Part shown: piece by piece, positions 24,059 to 36,322 of the stretch | Numbering within the stretch: the first letter of the stretch is position 1 | Layout: the number at the start of each line of letters is the position of its first letter | NCBI GenBank assembly: GCA_030272155.1 | Contig: CP126200.1 | Location: forward strand, 4,340,001 to 4,404,000 | DNA length: 64,000 nucleotides | Direction: 5' to 3' | Source: Tetradesmus obliquus | Lineage: Eukaryota > Chlorophyta > Chlorophyceae > Sphaeropleales > Scenedesmaceae | The notes under the pieces: generated by a model | What the model saw: the letters and a program-made list of their open reading frames with translations, nothing else | What the model was told of the DNA's origin: nothing | Databases searched by the model: none | Position numbers and translations under genes: made by a program

Positions 24059-26422
24059 ATGTTTTCCAATGGCTGTACCCTGGAGGAGGAGAGCGGTGAG
24101 TGGTCGCACTTCTACGAACATTTCTCACTGCGGGTGCAGCGTGCTGCCTTAGCCAAATCAAATATCAAATAACGGTGCGGAATCCATGTAGTAGTAACCT
24201 TTACCGGCCTCAATGTCCGCGGCTGGTAAGAGTTGATCGTGTTGCCTGAAGGCAGTCAACCCATGCACCCACCGGCCGCTCCTTGGTTGCCCCCAAACGT
24301 ACGCGACGTCCAACACGGCTTAACAAGACCGATTTCAACAGAGTGGCGACGCAGAATAATCTGATCCTTGGTGGTGGCGCAGCTATCCTAGTGTTTGTGT
24401 TCCTTGTCCCTTCCCTGCTTTTGGGGTTGCCGTTTGCGTTGTCCAGGTGCCATCAGTCGAGCCAAGCTACCCAACTCACCCTTCTGCAACATGCGCACCG
24501 CAGGGGAATCTGGCAGCTGCATGGAAGGTCCAGACATGCAGGATAATGAACATGAAGCAGCAGCAGCAGCAGCAGCATCTGACCAAGAAGAGCCCCACAA
24601 TGGCAGTGATGACCAAGTAACAGCCAGCGGGGCCCCTAGGAAGAGGATGCAATGTCAGGTAAGGCAACTACCAGGCAGTTTGTAATGACCAGCAACCAAT
24701 ACCTCCTCCGCGAGAAGCGACATTGCGAACAGCAGCGCATGCGCCGCACTGCAATCTGCAGAGACACATGTAGTCCCTGACAGTTGCTGCCAAACGTTGC
24801 TCCTGGCCGATCCAATGCTTTTGTGCTGTACTGCAAGTGAGCCGCTGACAAGCCCTGCGCTTATCTATGCTGCTCTTACCTGTGCTGTCGTGCAATTGCA
24901 GGTCCCAGGGTGTACCGCAGACCTGCAGGCAGAGGGCAAACCGTACTGCATGAAGAAGCGTGAGTGCTGGTGGCAGGAAGTGGTGAATGTGCAACAATAT
25001 TCTGCATGTATTTGATGAAATGGGATCAATTAATGAGTGCCAGTGAGCAATAGAGGCAGAGAGGGTCGGCTGAACGGAGCAGAGGCAACAGCACTTTCTG
25101 GCGCAGCTACCATACTGTGGAAGTACTGCCGGCAACCATGACACACCAACACATAACCCTACTGGTTTCGTGCTGATGCTCAACAGGCTGTGATGTGGTG
25201 TGCTGTGTGCAGGCCTCTGCCCTGAGCACATGCGTGCTGATGCTGTGCTGCGCAAGAACCACAGCCCCGAGGTGCAATGGCGCTTCTGCTTCCAGTGCGG
25301 CAAGCTGGAAACACTGGACAACTTTGACGGCTCAAAGAGGTACAGCGTGTGCATGCCATGCAGCCATCGCTTGCAACAATCTGCTACAGCAAAGGCGTAC
25401 TATGATAGTAGCCAGAAGAAAAGTTTGAATGAACGGAGCCCCAGTCAGCACCTTGGTTGTGGCCACACCTCATACCACATATCGCTTGCTGCCGCCCTGC
25501 ATCTGCTTGCAGGAGCTGCCGGCTGCGGCTGCAGAAGCGCCGCCAAGTGCCCAAGCGCAGCAGCACTTGGAGCGCCAGCAGCTTTGCCGAATTACAGGCG
25601 CACATGCAGCACCTGTGCATGCAGCAGGGCTTGCAGCAGGGTCTAGGGTTCGACCCAGCCTGGCCGGCATGTGCTGGGCCAGCAGCAGCAGCAGCAGCAG
25701 CAGCAATGGCTGCATCAGCAGCCTGCAGCACGTGGCCAGGGAAAGCTGAGAACTATGGAGATTATGCTGTGCAGTTTCAGCAGCAGCAGCAGCAGGAGCA
25801 GCAGCAGCAGCACAGCCTGCAGAGTGCCTGGGCAGTGGTGACACAGGCCAAGCAGCAGCAGATGTCGGCAGCGGCAGCTGATGGCACCAGCAGGCGCAGG
25901 CTGGCACCTCAGAAATCAGCAACCATGTCATGCCTGATGGCCCAGCAGCAGCAGCAGCAGCGGCAGCAGCAGCAGCAGCAGCAGGCGCCCTGGGGTGAGG
26001 CCTTTGCCAGGCCTGGCTTTACTGGTGCAGCTGTGCCAGACCTCCCCTGCTTCTCAGCATCAATGGCAGCGGAGGCGCCAGGGTTTGCTGGCAGTTTCCC
26101 TGCAGCAGCTGCAGCAATGCCTGCTGTTTCAGCAGCAGCAGCAGCACCAGCAGCCTTAGTTGGCCCAAGTGCTGCGTGGCCTCTCATTGGCACGCAGCAG
26201 CAGGCAGCTGGCAACAGCCAGGCCTTACAGGAGGCTGCTGCAGCTGCTGCTGCTGCGCTGGTGGCAGCAGACTGCACAGAGGACAAGCTCGACGAGTACA
26301 TTGATCAGATGATTCTGGAAATACATGCTACAGATGGCATGGATGTGGATGGCAGGGGTTTGGAAAGTGTGCTTGACCGGGGGCTGCGGGCTGTTGCTGC
26401 AGCAAGCGCAGGGCTGGCACCT

Positions 26423-26454
<32 letters not shown>

Positions 26455-26523
26455 GACTGCAGCGCTGCCGCGGACAATCAGCTGGCAGACACAAGCTGCC
26501 GCAGCTGATGGCCACGCAGTGAT

Positions 26524-26555
<32 letters not shown>

Positions 26556-27134
26556 CGGGCGCTGCGCAACTTCAGGGACCTAGCATGCCACTGCCCGCTG
26601 TGTTTGCAGCAGCCGCCGCAGCAAGCAGCAGCAACACTGCAGCGCACACTGCACTGCTTCAGCAACAGCTGCAGCAGGGGGTTGGCAGCCTCTCAGAGCT
26701 TAGCTTGATGCAGCACCGCCAGCAGCTGCTGCAGCAGCTGCGCCACGAGCAGCAGCAGCTGCCGTCACTGCAGGCACCAAATGCAGCCAATCTGCTGGGC
26801 CACCCTTCTGCTAGTGCTCCTGCAGCTGCTGCTTCCACCAGCAACGGCTTTGCAGGTGCTACCAACCGCCTGCCAGGCACCGCGTATGCTGCAGCAGCAG
26901 CAGGCGCAGCAGGTGCAGCGGGTGAGCCAATTGACGGCCGCATGGGGTCATTGGTGCAGCACCTGGGTGCTGTGCAGTCGCTGCTTACTGAGGCCCGCAG
27001 CCTCCTCACTAGTGTGCATGAAGCTGACCCTGCTGCAGCAGCAGCGATGGTGCGCCACATCAAAGCAACCCTCAAGGGGACAACAGGTATTGAAGGAGCT
27101 TTGGCAGCAGCTGGCTACGCGCCGGCACCAGTGC

Positions 27135-27189
<55 letters not shown>

Positions 27190-27325
27190 CATGGGAGGTG
27201 CACCCGTGTTCCAGCAGCAGCCAGCGTTTGGTGTGGCAACGCCGGCAGCATCTTTGGTGCAGCAGCAGCAGCAGCAGCAGCAGCAGGTTGCAGCTACTGG
27301 GCGTGTGCGTTTTGGATTTCCTTGA
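24059..27325 (+). CDS. SBP-box transcription factor (first of two)
   Basis: Five exons: 24059-24095, 24447-24658, 24902-24959, 25213-25339 and 25513-27325; phases close to 748 residues. The SBP domain (residues ~82-165) is split over exons 2-5: CQVPGCTADLQAEGKPYC, RLCPEHMRADAV, WRFCFQCGKLETLDNFDGSK and RSCRLRLQKRRQ, the last also the expected bipartite nuclear signal. SBP proteins are plant/green-algal DNA-binding factors recognising GTAC cores; the Chlamydomonas member CRR1 governs copper and hypoxia responses. The first zinc site (Cys, Cys, Cys, His) is intact. In the second, the usual His four residues after CxxC is Glu. The remainder is Gln/Ala-rich with possible activation function, including a (GCA)17 polyAla run. 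The start is supported by the phase-1 first intron, placed as in the second SBP gene (ESG/A here, EDG/A there). Confidence 0.85.
27138..27188 (+). repeat. (CAG)17 tract read as polyAla
   Basis: Pure 51-bp CAG repeat in the last SBP exon, but in the GCA frame, so it codes Ala. Other tracts in the same exon are read as Gln. Confidence 0.95.
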
Positions 27326-27957
27326 GCACTCGATTACATGCATTGGCGTGCCTAATGGGCCCGGCACAGACTGTGATGACTCGCCTCTGCAGGCCTTGCA
27401 CGGCTACGTTTTGTCTGGTGCCTTGCCTCTGCAGGCTGGGTGAATGATCGCCGCTGCTGCAGCCACACGCATGCTCAGCGGCAGCACTCTTTGCGCTAAA
27501 GGGCGCTCGGCTTGCGCTGTTTGTTGCACACACGGCTGACCATCCTATGTGGCAGAGGCACTTGCATCAGTTTTGTGGTGGAACATACAGCATCACAGCA
27601 TACTTATTGTACCACATAAACGGCATAGTTACTGATGCAGCGGCACTGTGCAAGCACTAATAATAGTTTGGCTGGTGTGTTGCTTGGCAGACCAGCTGTT
27701 ACAGAGCATGCTTGCAGCTGCTGCAGATTGTGATTGTTGCCACGCTGCTCAGCTGCGGGGCCAAGCAGCAGTCCGGGCTTTGAACGGAATGTACGTGGTT
27801 CTCACCATAATGTAGTGCACTACACGTACGTGTATGTTGCCTTGCGGCATCAGAGGCTCTAGCCTGGTCAGCATTGCTTTCTGTACACCATGCCGCCGCA
27901 TATAAGGAGTGCTTGCATGTACCTGCTCTTCGGGCGCTGCTGTCATTTGCCCGGCAG

Positions 27958-30149
27958 CAGTGGAAGAGGTGCATGGGTTGGGGGACAGGGGCTGGGCTGT
28001 ACGCCAGCAGCATACTGACAGCAGGTCCAGACTTGTGAAGGGACCTCTGATGAGTCATCATATTGCATGAAAAGAGGGGGACAGCCATCAGCTACTGCTG
28101 GCTGCTGTAGCCTTATCTTATGTTCTGTTACGTGGTTTGTGGTTTATTTTCTGAACTGGGCAGGCGGCGGCTGGAGCAGAGATCCAGGAGTGTGGAGGTG
28201 TGTGGGAGTGGGCAGCAGTAAAATCAGCAGCCCTGCAGCGTGTGTCATCACTTAGCGGTTGGGTGGTGCTTCAGCCTTGAGACTGGGTGGAAAGGGTGGC
28301 GGCTATCAGTCCTGTCTGCAGGACACCCGTGCCTTCTAGTGCACCTCTTCAGTGTGTTTCTGTGTGCATGCAAGCAAGCTGGTTCGCTGCATCCTATGCA
28401 TGTGCAAAATTGCGGCCGTTGTCATGTGGCGTGCAACTACCGCCTGCTTGGCGCAATGCAGCTAATGAGGCCAACGGGAGCGACAAAGGTGGTGTCGGCT
28501 GTATAATTGTGTTGTATTCCGAATGCGAGTGCAATGTGAGCGGGTGGATGGCACACCAGAGGTGTTATATACTGAGGCCTCCCCAAGGCAGCCTTAACAG
28601 CCAGCACCAACCATTCTGCAACTTTCTAGGCAACTGTCATAATAGCCGCATGTTATATATGCAGTGGCACGGCATGCAGGGTATCCAGGGCCTTGGTGAT
28701 CTTTGTATCAATGGAGGCTTGTCATGCTGTATGTTACAGGTGTGTGGTCTGCTGTAGCACCCGGTGCTACCTCCAGGCAAAATGTGCGCTGTGTGACAGG
28801 TTGACCGCGGTTTGAAAAATCTCTTGCGCAGCTTGCAGCAGCTGGCAGTCAGTCTGGCGCTGTCAGCGGAAGTGAGGTGTGTGTGCATGTGCCGGTTGCA
28901 GCAGCAGCGGCACAGTGCTGCACACCACACGGCATGATGAGCAGTGCTCGGCAGTTCTGGGTGGTGTCTGTACACTGCAGCAGCCTCAACATTGGCAGAG
29001 CTGTGTGCATCGTGCGCGTGACGCGCCAGCATGTAGCAGCAGGGTATTGCTGCGAGCGGCAGGCATGGTCAGCGTCACATGGCAGACACACAGACAGTAT
29101 GTTGCACAGCATTAGCTGCATACTGTGTTTGCAGACGAGCAGGGCGGCCGCGCCTTGTGTTTTGGCGGCGCCGCGCAGTGCGCACTGCGGCGAGCTCTGT
29201 ACTGTCAGGGGTTCAGCAAACACAGCTGTTAGCGGAAAGCGCGCCCTCTTGCTTGGCTGATATTGGGCAGCACATTGTTTACGCTGGCCATAGCACAGAG
29301 GGTGTATCAGGGGCTGCCTTTTTTCTTTGAATGCAGGCGGTTGCAGCAGGCAGCTGAGACTGTTGAGCTCGGACACGGCAGCTACATGCTCAAAAGGCAG
29401 ACTGCTTTCATCATTGGTGGTTGCCGGTGCACACCAAGTTATCAGTGAAAAGCTGCAGTCGCATGTTTGTGTCTGACAGTTTGGGCAGCTCTGTTTGCCT
29501 GGGTGGATGCTGTGCAAGAGGTTGTTACTTAGCGGTTATTGCTACACCACACTTACGGCTGATGTTAGCGGTTATTGCTACTTCATATGTACGGCTGTTA
29601 CACCATACGCAACCTGGTTGTTACGCCATATGCATATGTATCTGTCTGAGGTCCATATCATAAACATCACAATTGCTGGTGTGGTCCTCTCGGGGCACTC
29701 ACGGTGAGGGCCTCGGCTTTGTGCTGCTGAGAATGACGCCAGAGAGGGAATAATGTGAGACGTCTGGCCATACTTGCTGTACTCGGAAGTCAGCCAGCAG
29801 CTGCTATTATCTGCCGTACAGTACCAAGGCCCCTGGTGCGCATGGGCTCGCCTAAGTGTTAGCAGGCAGGACTCTTCCTTGCATATGTACGCACAGCGCG
29901 CAACTGCACACAGCAGCATGTGTGGCTGCCATTGCACTGCTTAAGTCACTGGATGCAGCACTTGTGAATGTACAGCAACAACAAAGTGTTGATGTGCGAC
30001 TCCTGGCAGAAGCACCGTCCAGGGTGAGGGTGATTGTGCGCCGCATGTCTGTGGGTGCAAGCACAGTGCACCGTGCTCTGCAGCATCTGATGCAAGTTGC
30101 GTGTGTCTCGTGGACTCATGCCGCATGTTGGCATGTTACGTGTGTGTGA
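27958..30149 (+). CDS. Unidentified helical protein, exon set (5' end unresolved)
   Basis: Seven exon-like segments chain in phase on the plus strand: 27958-28022, 28164-28197, 28800-28871, 28981-29017, 29135-29198, 29337-29416 and 29914-30023, the last with an alternative read-through to a stop at 30149. Spliced, they read HTDSRRRLEQRSRSVEVDRG, LKNLLRSLQQLAVSLALSAE, then CALRRALLRLQQAAETVELG, RQTAFIIAACVAAIALLKSL and DAALVNVQ, a mostly helical, leucine-rich protein. I recognise no family. A further possible exon at 27691-27790 (QLLQSMLAAAADC) does not connect in phase, and no start codon is assigned. Three TGTAA motifs at 30542-30611 would suit its 3' end. Single small exons could be chance; the matching phases over six junctions are the argument for a gene. 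Confidence 0.4.
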
Positions 30150-30513
30150 CAGCGGCATAACTTGGGTTCCAGGGTAATACACTGTGTCTTGGTGGACTTG
30201 TGAGCAGCCCAGCAGTGTCCACCTGTACAGGTGTGCACATGTGAGCAAGCCTGAGTGGGCTTATGAAAAAACTGCATGCTGCCGGCTGCTTCGCAGCGGC
30301 ATGGCACCATAATCACCAAAAGCAGCAGAAGCAGCTCGTGTCTTGCTGCTGCAGATCTCCCGTCTGCATTGTCTCTTGCGTTTGTTGTGCCTGCAGTGCA
30401 AAAGGACAAGGTTATGTATTGGGTGTGTGTTTGCAGTGTATAAGGTGTGTGTTTGCTGTTGTTTGTTGTTGTGCTGTCTTGCCTATGGATACTTAAAGGC
30501 ACTGCCTGGCACT

Positions 30514-30593
30514 GCTGTTGACATACAGATTGACTTTTGTATGTAAGCCTGCGAGTACAGCTGTTGACATACAGATTGACTTTTGTATGTAAG
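30514..30593 (+). repeat. Tandem 46-bp repeat carrying TGTAA signals
   Basis: A 34-bp core (30514-30547 and 30560-30593) is duplicated exactly, each copy ending in ATGTAAG. A third TGTAA follows at 30607-30611. In chlorophytes TGTAA is the poly(A) signal, so this looks like a duplicated transcript end for the gene upstream. Confidence 0.7.
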
Positions 30594-30611
30594 TGGTCTG
30601 TGAGCATGTAA

Positions 30612-32742
30612 GTCAGGGTGGCTGCAACTTGCCTTCGCTGCAAGAGGTGGTCTCCCTGCAGCCCTTTCACTGCCACAAAAGAGGCATTGTGCTGTCACAT
30701 GCTGCCATGTGTTTGTAAGACTGTATAAGCGTTATTAGCCGACTGGTGCGAGCACAAGGGGCTGCATGCACGCCTTGCATTTGCCGGATGGTTTTTGCTG
30801 TGCAGCTGTGTGCTCAACCTGTGTTCATGCAGTGCCTGTTGAGTATAGGAAGTGTCATTGACAGCATTATTGCCAAAGAAAGGTCCCAAACAATGGTTGA
30901 TGCACCATGCCGACCAACGTTTGTTGCTGGCTGCCATCGCCATGGTGAGGTCCTATCACTGCTCCGGCCATCTGTGCTGTCTTTCTTTTGCTGGTGATCA
31001 GGAAGTATTGGGCAGCATGGTTGTCAGAAAATTGTATTGCCCAAGCAGCAGCCAGGAAACCTGCTGTTCTCTTCACAACAAATTCTCTTCTGGAGAATGT
31101 GCGCACACTAAGGAGAATGATGTTGCCATGTATTTGCCTGCACCAGTAGCAGCAGGCTATCATCTGGCGTTGATGGGTGTGCCTCTCTGCATCAGCGGCA
31201 GGGACAGGGTGTATGGTGTCACAGGTGCGGCTGCCAACAGCACGGCTTGCTGCAATGCAGCCGGTGCTGCAGCCTGCTTCAGGCATTTATGACCAGCGCA
31301 TGCTGCAGCCTGCTATCCGGCATGCACGGCCAATGACCTGCTGCTGTGACCTGCTGCTTGAAGGCGCAGCTGGGCAACCCCCATCACAGGTATTTGTTAA
31401 CATGGTAATACCATAGTAAGTGACTGTATCACCATACTACTAACTAGCGAGTAGTACCAACAGTTACGCATCCACTGTCGCCCCTGCCTGTAGACCCTGT
31501 CTGGCTCGCAAGGTGGCAATTTTGCAGACAGCCTGAGGCAGTGTTGGCGGCTGTTGCCTGTCCTGCCAGGACATGATGTCACACCCAATACCGAAACGTA
31601 TCGAGACAGAGGCCGCGGCCAGCCTCTCAAAGCCTCGCACTGCTGCTGCCTCATTGGCTGCAGCTGACTCGTCAATCTCCATCGGCCGCCACCTGCCGTT
31701 GCTGTCGCTGCTGCTGGCGGCTGCAGCAGTCAGTGCTGTGTCAGACTTGCACTGAAGCAGAGTGCCACCATCTATGGCATCGACATGCAAATTTGCTTTT
31801 TTCATGCTGAGTTAACTCAGGTCAAACACTCACGAGCTTGAGCTGAAGTAGCTTGCAGCTGTTTGAGTGGTGCTGGAGAAGAGCAGGAAGTTGCTGCCTG
31901 GCAACGAGCTGTGCTCGAGCTCAGCAGAGGGCTGATTCAGGAAGTCACGTTGATCTGTTCCGGTGGGTTCAGATTCAACAGTTAAGTTGTTGGTATGAGA
32001 GCAGTGGTTGGCCCAGCCAGCTTGGTGGTGCACCACGTCCTTTGGGTCAGCAACTTGAGCTTCATATCTTGACAGTGCGCATTGTTTTGGTGTCAAGCCT
32101 GCTGGCATGCAGCTCAGGCACAGTGAAGTTGCTCGAAGTTGGTGTAGCACTGTTAGCTGCTCCTGAGGTGAAATGCAGAGAACCCAGATTTATAATGCTG
32201 CTGATTCCAGCGGCATTTATCTACAAGCTGTCAAGCGTGTCAAAGCGAAGACGTGACAGGTGGATATCCAGCTGCGGATTCTCGGATCGTCAACTTCACT
32301 GTGCTTTTCTGAGAAGTGTGCGCACGCGGCAGGCTGCAACCTGACACACAAAGCAGCTACCAACCTGATAGACTTTAAACTCTGACGTAAGCAACATATG
32401 AGATGGTAGCTGCACAGCTAATCACCACAAAACCGGTCACACCTCCCCTCCCACTCTGACACATGTCAGAAGAGCGGCTGCAACCTTGGTTCCTGCGATC
32501 CTGCAAGTAGCCTGCATGGTTTGTGGTGAGAATCTAATGAGTTGACTAGTCTGTGGGGGCGACAAACACACAACATTGCGCCTGCCAATTATCACCCGTG
32601 AAGCATGCTCCCGTACATGCGTGTGCCCGCCAAATGCTAGTTTCTAAGCTCAAGTAAACCGACAATAGCTTCTGAGTCAAGAGTGCCCAGACAACCAACG
32701 AGCACGGTAGCAAAGTGGCATCGCTGTCCAGCACGGCTTGAA
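30612..32742. other. Gap before second SBP gene, with unassigned open segments
   Basis: Protein-like open stretches occur on the minus strand at 31464-31805 (ATG start, MKKANLHVDAIDGGTLLQCK), 31830-32150 (YEAQVADPKDVVHHQAGWAN) and about 32225-32290 (LDIHLSRLRFDTLDSL). They lie in different frames and I could not connect them with good splice sites. A plus-strand frame at 31003-31292 also stays open. No family is recognised. The last ~400 bp should hold the SBP promoter. Confidence 0.3.
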
Positions 32743-35700
32743 ATGGACGGCGAGGACATCATATCTGAATCAAAATCATATCAAGCAGCCGGCGGATCTG
32801 AAGATGGTAAGTTTTGGCCAGACTAGGTCCCCACCCTGAGCGGTCTTTGCGCGGCTGCCACAGGTCTCACCACCTTCAGAAGGTCTGTTAAAGCTGTTCA
32901 CCGCTCAACTTTCTGCGCAGGCGCAGTGCCCAGCCCCAGCCAGTCTGCTGCACCAAGTGCAAAGCAGCAGGACTCAGGCGGTGGTGCAGACGGGGATGCC
33001 AGCTCCAACGCCAAGGCTAAGGGCCGTGGCAACTTTCGGAAGGATCAATGTCAGGTATGCATTGCTCTCCCTGGCCGTGGCTTCAATCATCTTGACAGTG
33101 TTCCCCAACCGCTGTGTGCTGCCTAGGGCAGCTGGGCTTGTGGTGTCCCATGTTGCGCAGCTAACGGGTCACAGTTCAGCTGAGCATTGCATGGAGCTAA
33201 CAGGCTGACTGTTATGCTTGAACGGAATTTCCGCCATGGCTCGAGGTCCAGGACACACGGGCCTGCCTATCATTGTAGCAGCGCTGGGCAGTTTGCGGCC
33301 AAGGTGGTTTTGACTTGTTGCATCGTCCCCAATGTGCAGCAGAAAGGCGCAGTGCATGTTCAAACCATTGACGCTGTGGTCAAAGACAGCTTAGACAACC
33401 TGCCAGCTACGAGCGCCAACGCACTCCTGCGTGCCTCCTTTTGTCAACCCTGTTGACTGTTTTGCATGCACATCCTGCAGGTCGAAGGATGCAGTACGGA
33501 CCTCCTGCAAGAGGGCAAAGCTTACTGCGTGAAGCGCCGGCTCTGCAATGCGCACATGCGTGCAGACCAAGTGACTTGCAGGGACAGGGAGGGTCTGTGG
33601 CGCTTCTGCTTCCAGGTTTGCTTCTCTTATGCTTGCTGTTGCTGTTGCCTTGCAGCAGCAGTGCACCTGAGCGGCAGCGCGATTCAGCAGCATCAATTGC
33701 AGCAACCAGCAGCGCCTTGGTAGTTACTTTGGTGATAATGGGCTTGCAGGAAACCCGCAATTGTCAGCATTAGTGCACCGCCTGGCCTTGAGGTCTCCTC
33801 TGTACAGCAGTCAACTCTTGTCAATGTTGGCTGTCAGTCAATTGGACGTCAGTTGCAATGCTCTGGCATGACATCTTCTGCTGATGCCGTGCCTGACGTT
33901 GAGTGCTGCTCTGCTGTGCTGCTGTCCTGCAGTGTGGCAAGCTAGAGCCCCTCAGCAGGTGGGTTCCTGCAAGCTGCTGCTGCTGGCCTCTCTGTAGACT
34001 GTCAGCTGTATAGGGCATGATGCAGACTACTCTACACAGCAGGCTCCCTCTCAAAAGTTGTCTCAAGCAGGACGTTGTGAACTGCATGGTGATGCACGAC
34101 AGGCACGTGGTGCTATGCTGTTGAGCTTCATGAGGACGTAAGGAACCGAAGCAGCCACATCACAGCCTGCGACAATAGTGACGCTAAGGCATCCCAGTAC
34201 AACGGCGCCTGTGCCTGATGATCAGCATGTTGTGTCCCGCTGCCGCTGCCCTGCCAGGTTTGAGGGCAATAAGCGTTCCTGCAAGCTGCGCCTGGCGCAG
34301 CGCAAGCAGCGCGAGACGCGACGCTGCAGCTCTGACCTGGCCTATAAGTTCAATCGCCCGCAGCAGGGTAGCACAGCACGCGGCCAGCAGGCCACTGAGT
34401 GGCGAACTTCATCTGGGGGCAACAGCGGCCGCGGCAGGCTTGCAGGACTGATGGAGGACATGCCGCAGGAGCTGCTGCCTCTGGAGCTGCAGCAGCAGCA
34501 GACCCTGCTGCTGCAGCAGCTGCAGGAGTACAGCAGCGCGCAGCAGCACCAGGGCGAGGCGTACTGCGGCGTGCTGCAGGAGCCAGAGCAGCAATGTAAC
34601 CAGCAGGCGCAGCAGCACAGCATGCCGCTGCCGCAGCTGACCATGCACCACTCGCTCGCCAGCGCTGCGACAGGCTTTGGCAGCGTGCTTGCACCTGTTG
34701 CAGAAGAGCGGCCGGGTCAGCCGGCCTACCAGAGCCAAAGCATGCCGCTGCCTGTGCTGCGCATGGACAGCATCACCAGCACAGCTGCTGCCGCTGCTAC
34801 TGCAGCAGCTGCTGGGGCGATGTCCTTCACTGCTGGGGCGCCTAGCACAGCAGGCCTGCTGGCGCGGCACAGCAGCAACCTCAGCTATCACAGCCACTCT
34901 GCTGCACTGCCTGCAGCCAGCTTTGGCGCCGCTGCCGCAGCAGCTGCCAGCTGCGGCTGCAGCCATCCGAGCCAGGCGCAGCAGCTGTCTGAGCGGCAGC
35001 TGCAGCAGCTGCAGGTGCAGCAGCAGATGCAGCAGCTCAAGTCGCTGCAGCAGCAGATGCAAGCCATGGTCAGCTCCTGGCCCGCAGCAGCTGCAGCAGC
35101 AGAGGCTTCAGAGGCAGCTCTGCTGATGCAGCAACAGCAGCAGCACTTCAGCCAGGCTGGAGGCTCACTGTCAGGGCCGCTGCCAGCAGCACCAGTGCTG
35201 CATCAAGGCATGGCAGCAGCGATGCAGGGGCGAGCAGCGCCCGTGTCGGGCCCTCTGCCCACCCTCTCTGGCCAAGGCTTGGGTCTCTCCGGACCCCTGC
35301 CAACACTCTCGGGCCTGTCGGCACCCGGCCAAAGCGGCTGTCACGTGTCGGCGCCGCTGCCGGCGGTGTCGCTGGGCGCTGCCGATGCAGCCTCTGGGCA
35401 GCTGAGCACGGTGGGCGGCAGCACAGCATCAGCGCTTGCTGGCGGCATCGAGCACCTGCTGGAGTTGATAGATGAGGGTGATGAGGATGAGGAGGAGCAC
35501 CATGACCAGGCACTGCCCTTTACTGACACTGACCTGCGCAGCATGCTCGAGGTGGCACTAGAGTCGGCATCGGTGCCGCCAGCTTCGCAGCAGCAGGTTG
35601 CGCAAGCGCAGCAACAGCAGCAGCTCGTGCAGCTGCAGCAGCTGCAGCTGCACGCCCAGCAGCAACAGCAGCAGCAGCAGCAGACTCTGCAAGCTCAGCA

Positions 35701-36322
35701 GCAGCAGGCCCTGCAGCAGCAGCTGCTGCAGGAGCTGCAGGAGCTCCGGCCCAGCGCATGCAGCAGCCAAACGTGGCACGCCAGTGGTGCGCAAGGAGCA
35801 GCACATGCGCAGGCGCAACTGCAGATGCAGCTGCAGGTGCAGCAGCAGCAGCAGCAGCAGCAGTCGCCCACAGCGCTGCTGGATGCAGGCCCTGCGGCAG
35901 CTATCCGCGCTGCGCTGCAGCAGAAGCTGCAGCGTATACATCAGCTGCAGCGCATGCTGCTGCAGCAGGATGATGCAGAGTTTGGAGTTGATGACATCGG
36001 CGGCTTCCTCAAGAGTGGCTTGGCCAATGGCCTGAACAGCAACCACAGCAGCGGCAACTGGCTAGAGATGGCTGCTGCTGCGAAGCCTTGTGCTGCTGCG
36101 GCTTTGGGGCCTCAGGTGATGCCGCAAGCGCTTCAATCGCAGCAGACACCCCAGCTTCAGGCTGCTCAGGCAAAGCAGCCCGAGGATTCCTTGATGCTGG
36201 ATGCTGAGGTGTTGCAGGCGCAGCTGCAGCAGCTGCAGCAGCAGTGCGCGAGTTTGAAGGAGGAAATCAACCGCACCAAGCAGCGCGGTAGCCAGGACCC
36301 TGCGTCTGTCTCTTGCTGCTGA
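32743..36322 (+). CDS. SBP-box transcription factor (second of two)
   Basis: Five exons: 32743-32806, 32921-33054, 33481-33615, 33933-33958 (26 nt) and 34258-36322; phases close to 807 residues. The SBP domain (~65-145) reads CQVEGCSTDLLQEGKAYCVK, RRLCNAHMRADQV, LWRFCFQCGKLEPLSRFEGN and KRSCKLRLAQRKQRE. It is a paralogue of the SBP gene 5.4 kb upstream: same first intron position, same CFQCGKLE spelling, same Gln/Ala-rich tail. As there, the first zinc site is complete and the second has Glu for the usual His. Two internal introns differ: this gene is cut within CFQ/CGK and at SR/FEG, the other at KKR/LC and SKR/SC. The tail has repeated SGPLP..LSG blocks around residues 370-420 and an acidic stretch (DEGDEDEEEH). 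A short coiled-coil-like helix ends the protein (QLQQLQQQCASLKEEINRTK). DNA binding and nuclear location are inferred from family. Confidence 0.87.

Noticed and set aside
24283-24446. Small membrane protein frame just before SBP exon 2
   Set aside because: It has a hydrophobic stretch but no ATG after the upstream stop, and it lies wholly in the first intron of a phase-consistent SBP model.
34409-35062. Leucine-rich minus-strand frame of 217 codons
   Set aside because: Antisense shadow of the second SBP gene; the Leu runs are reverse-complemented CAG codons.
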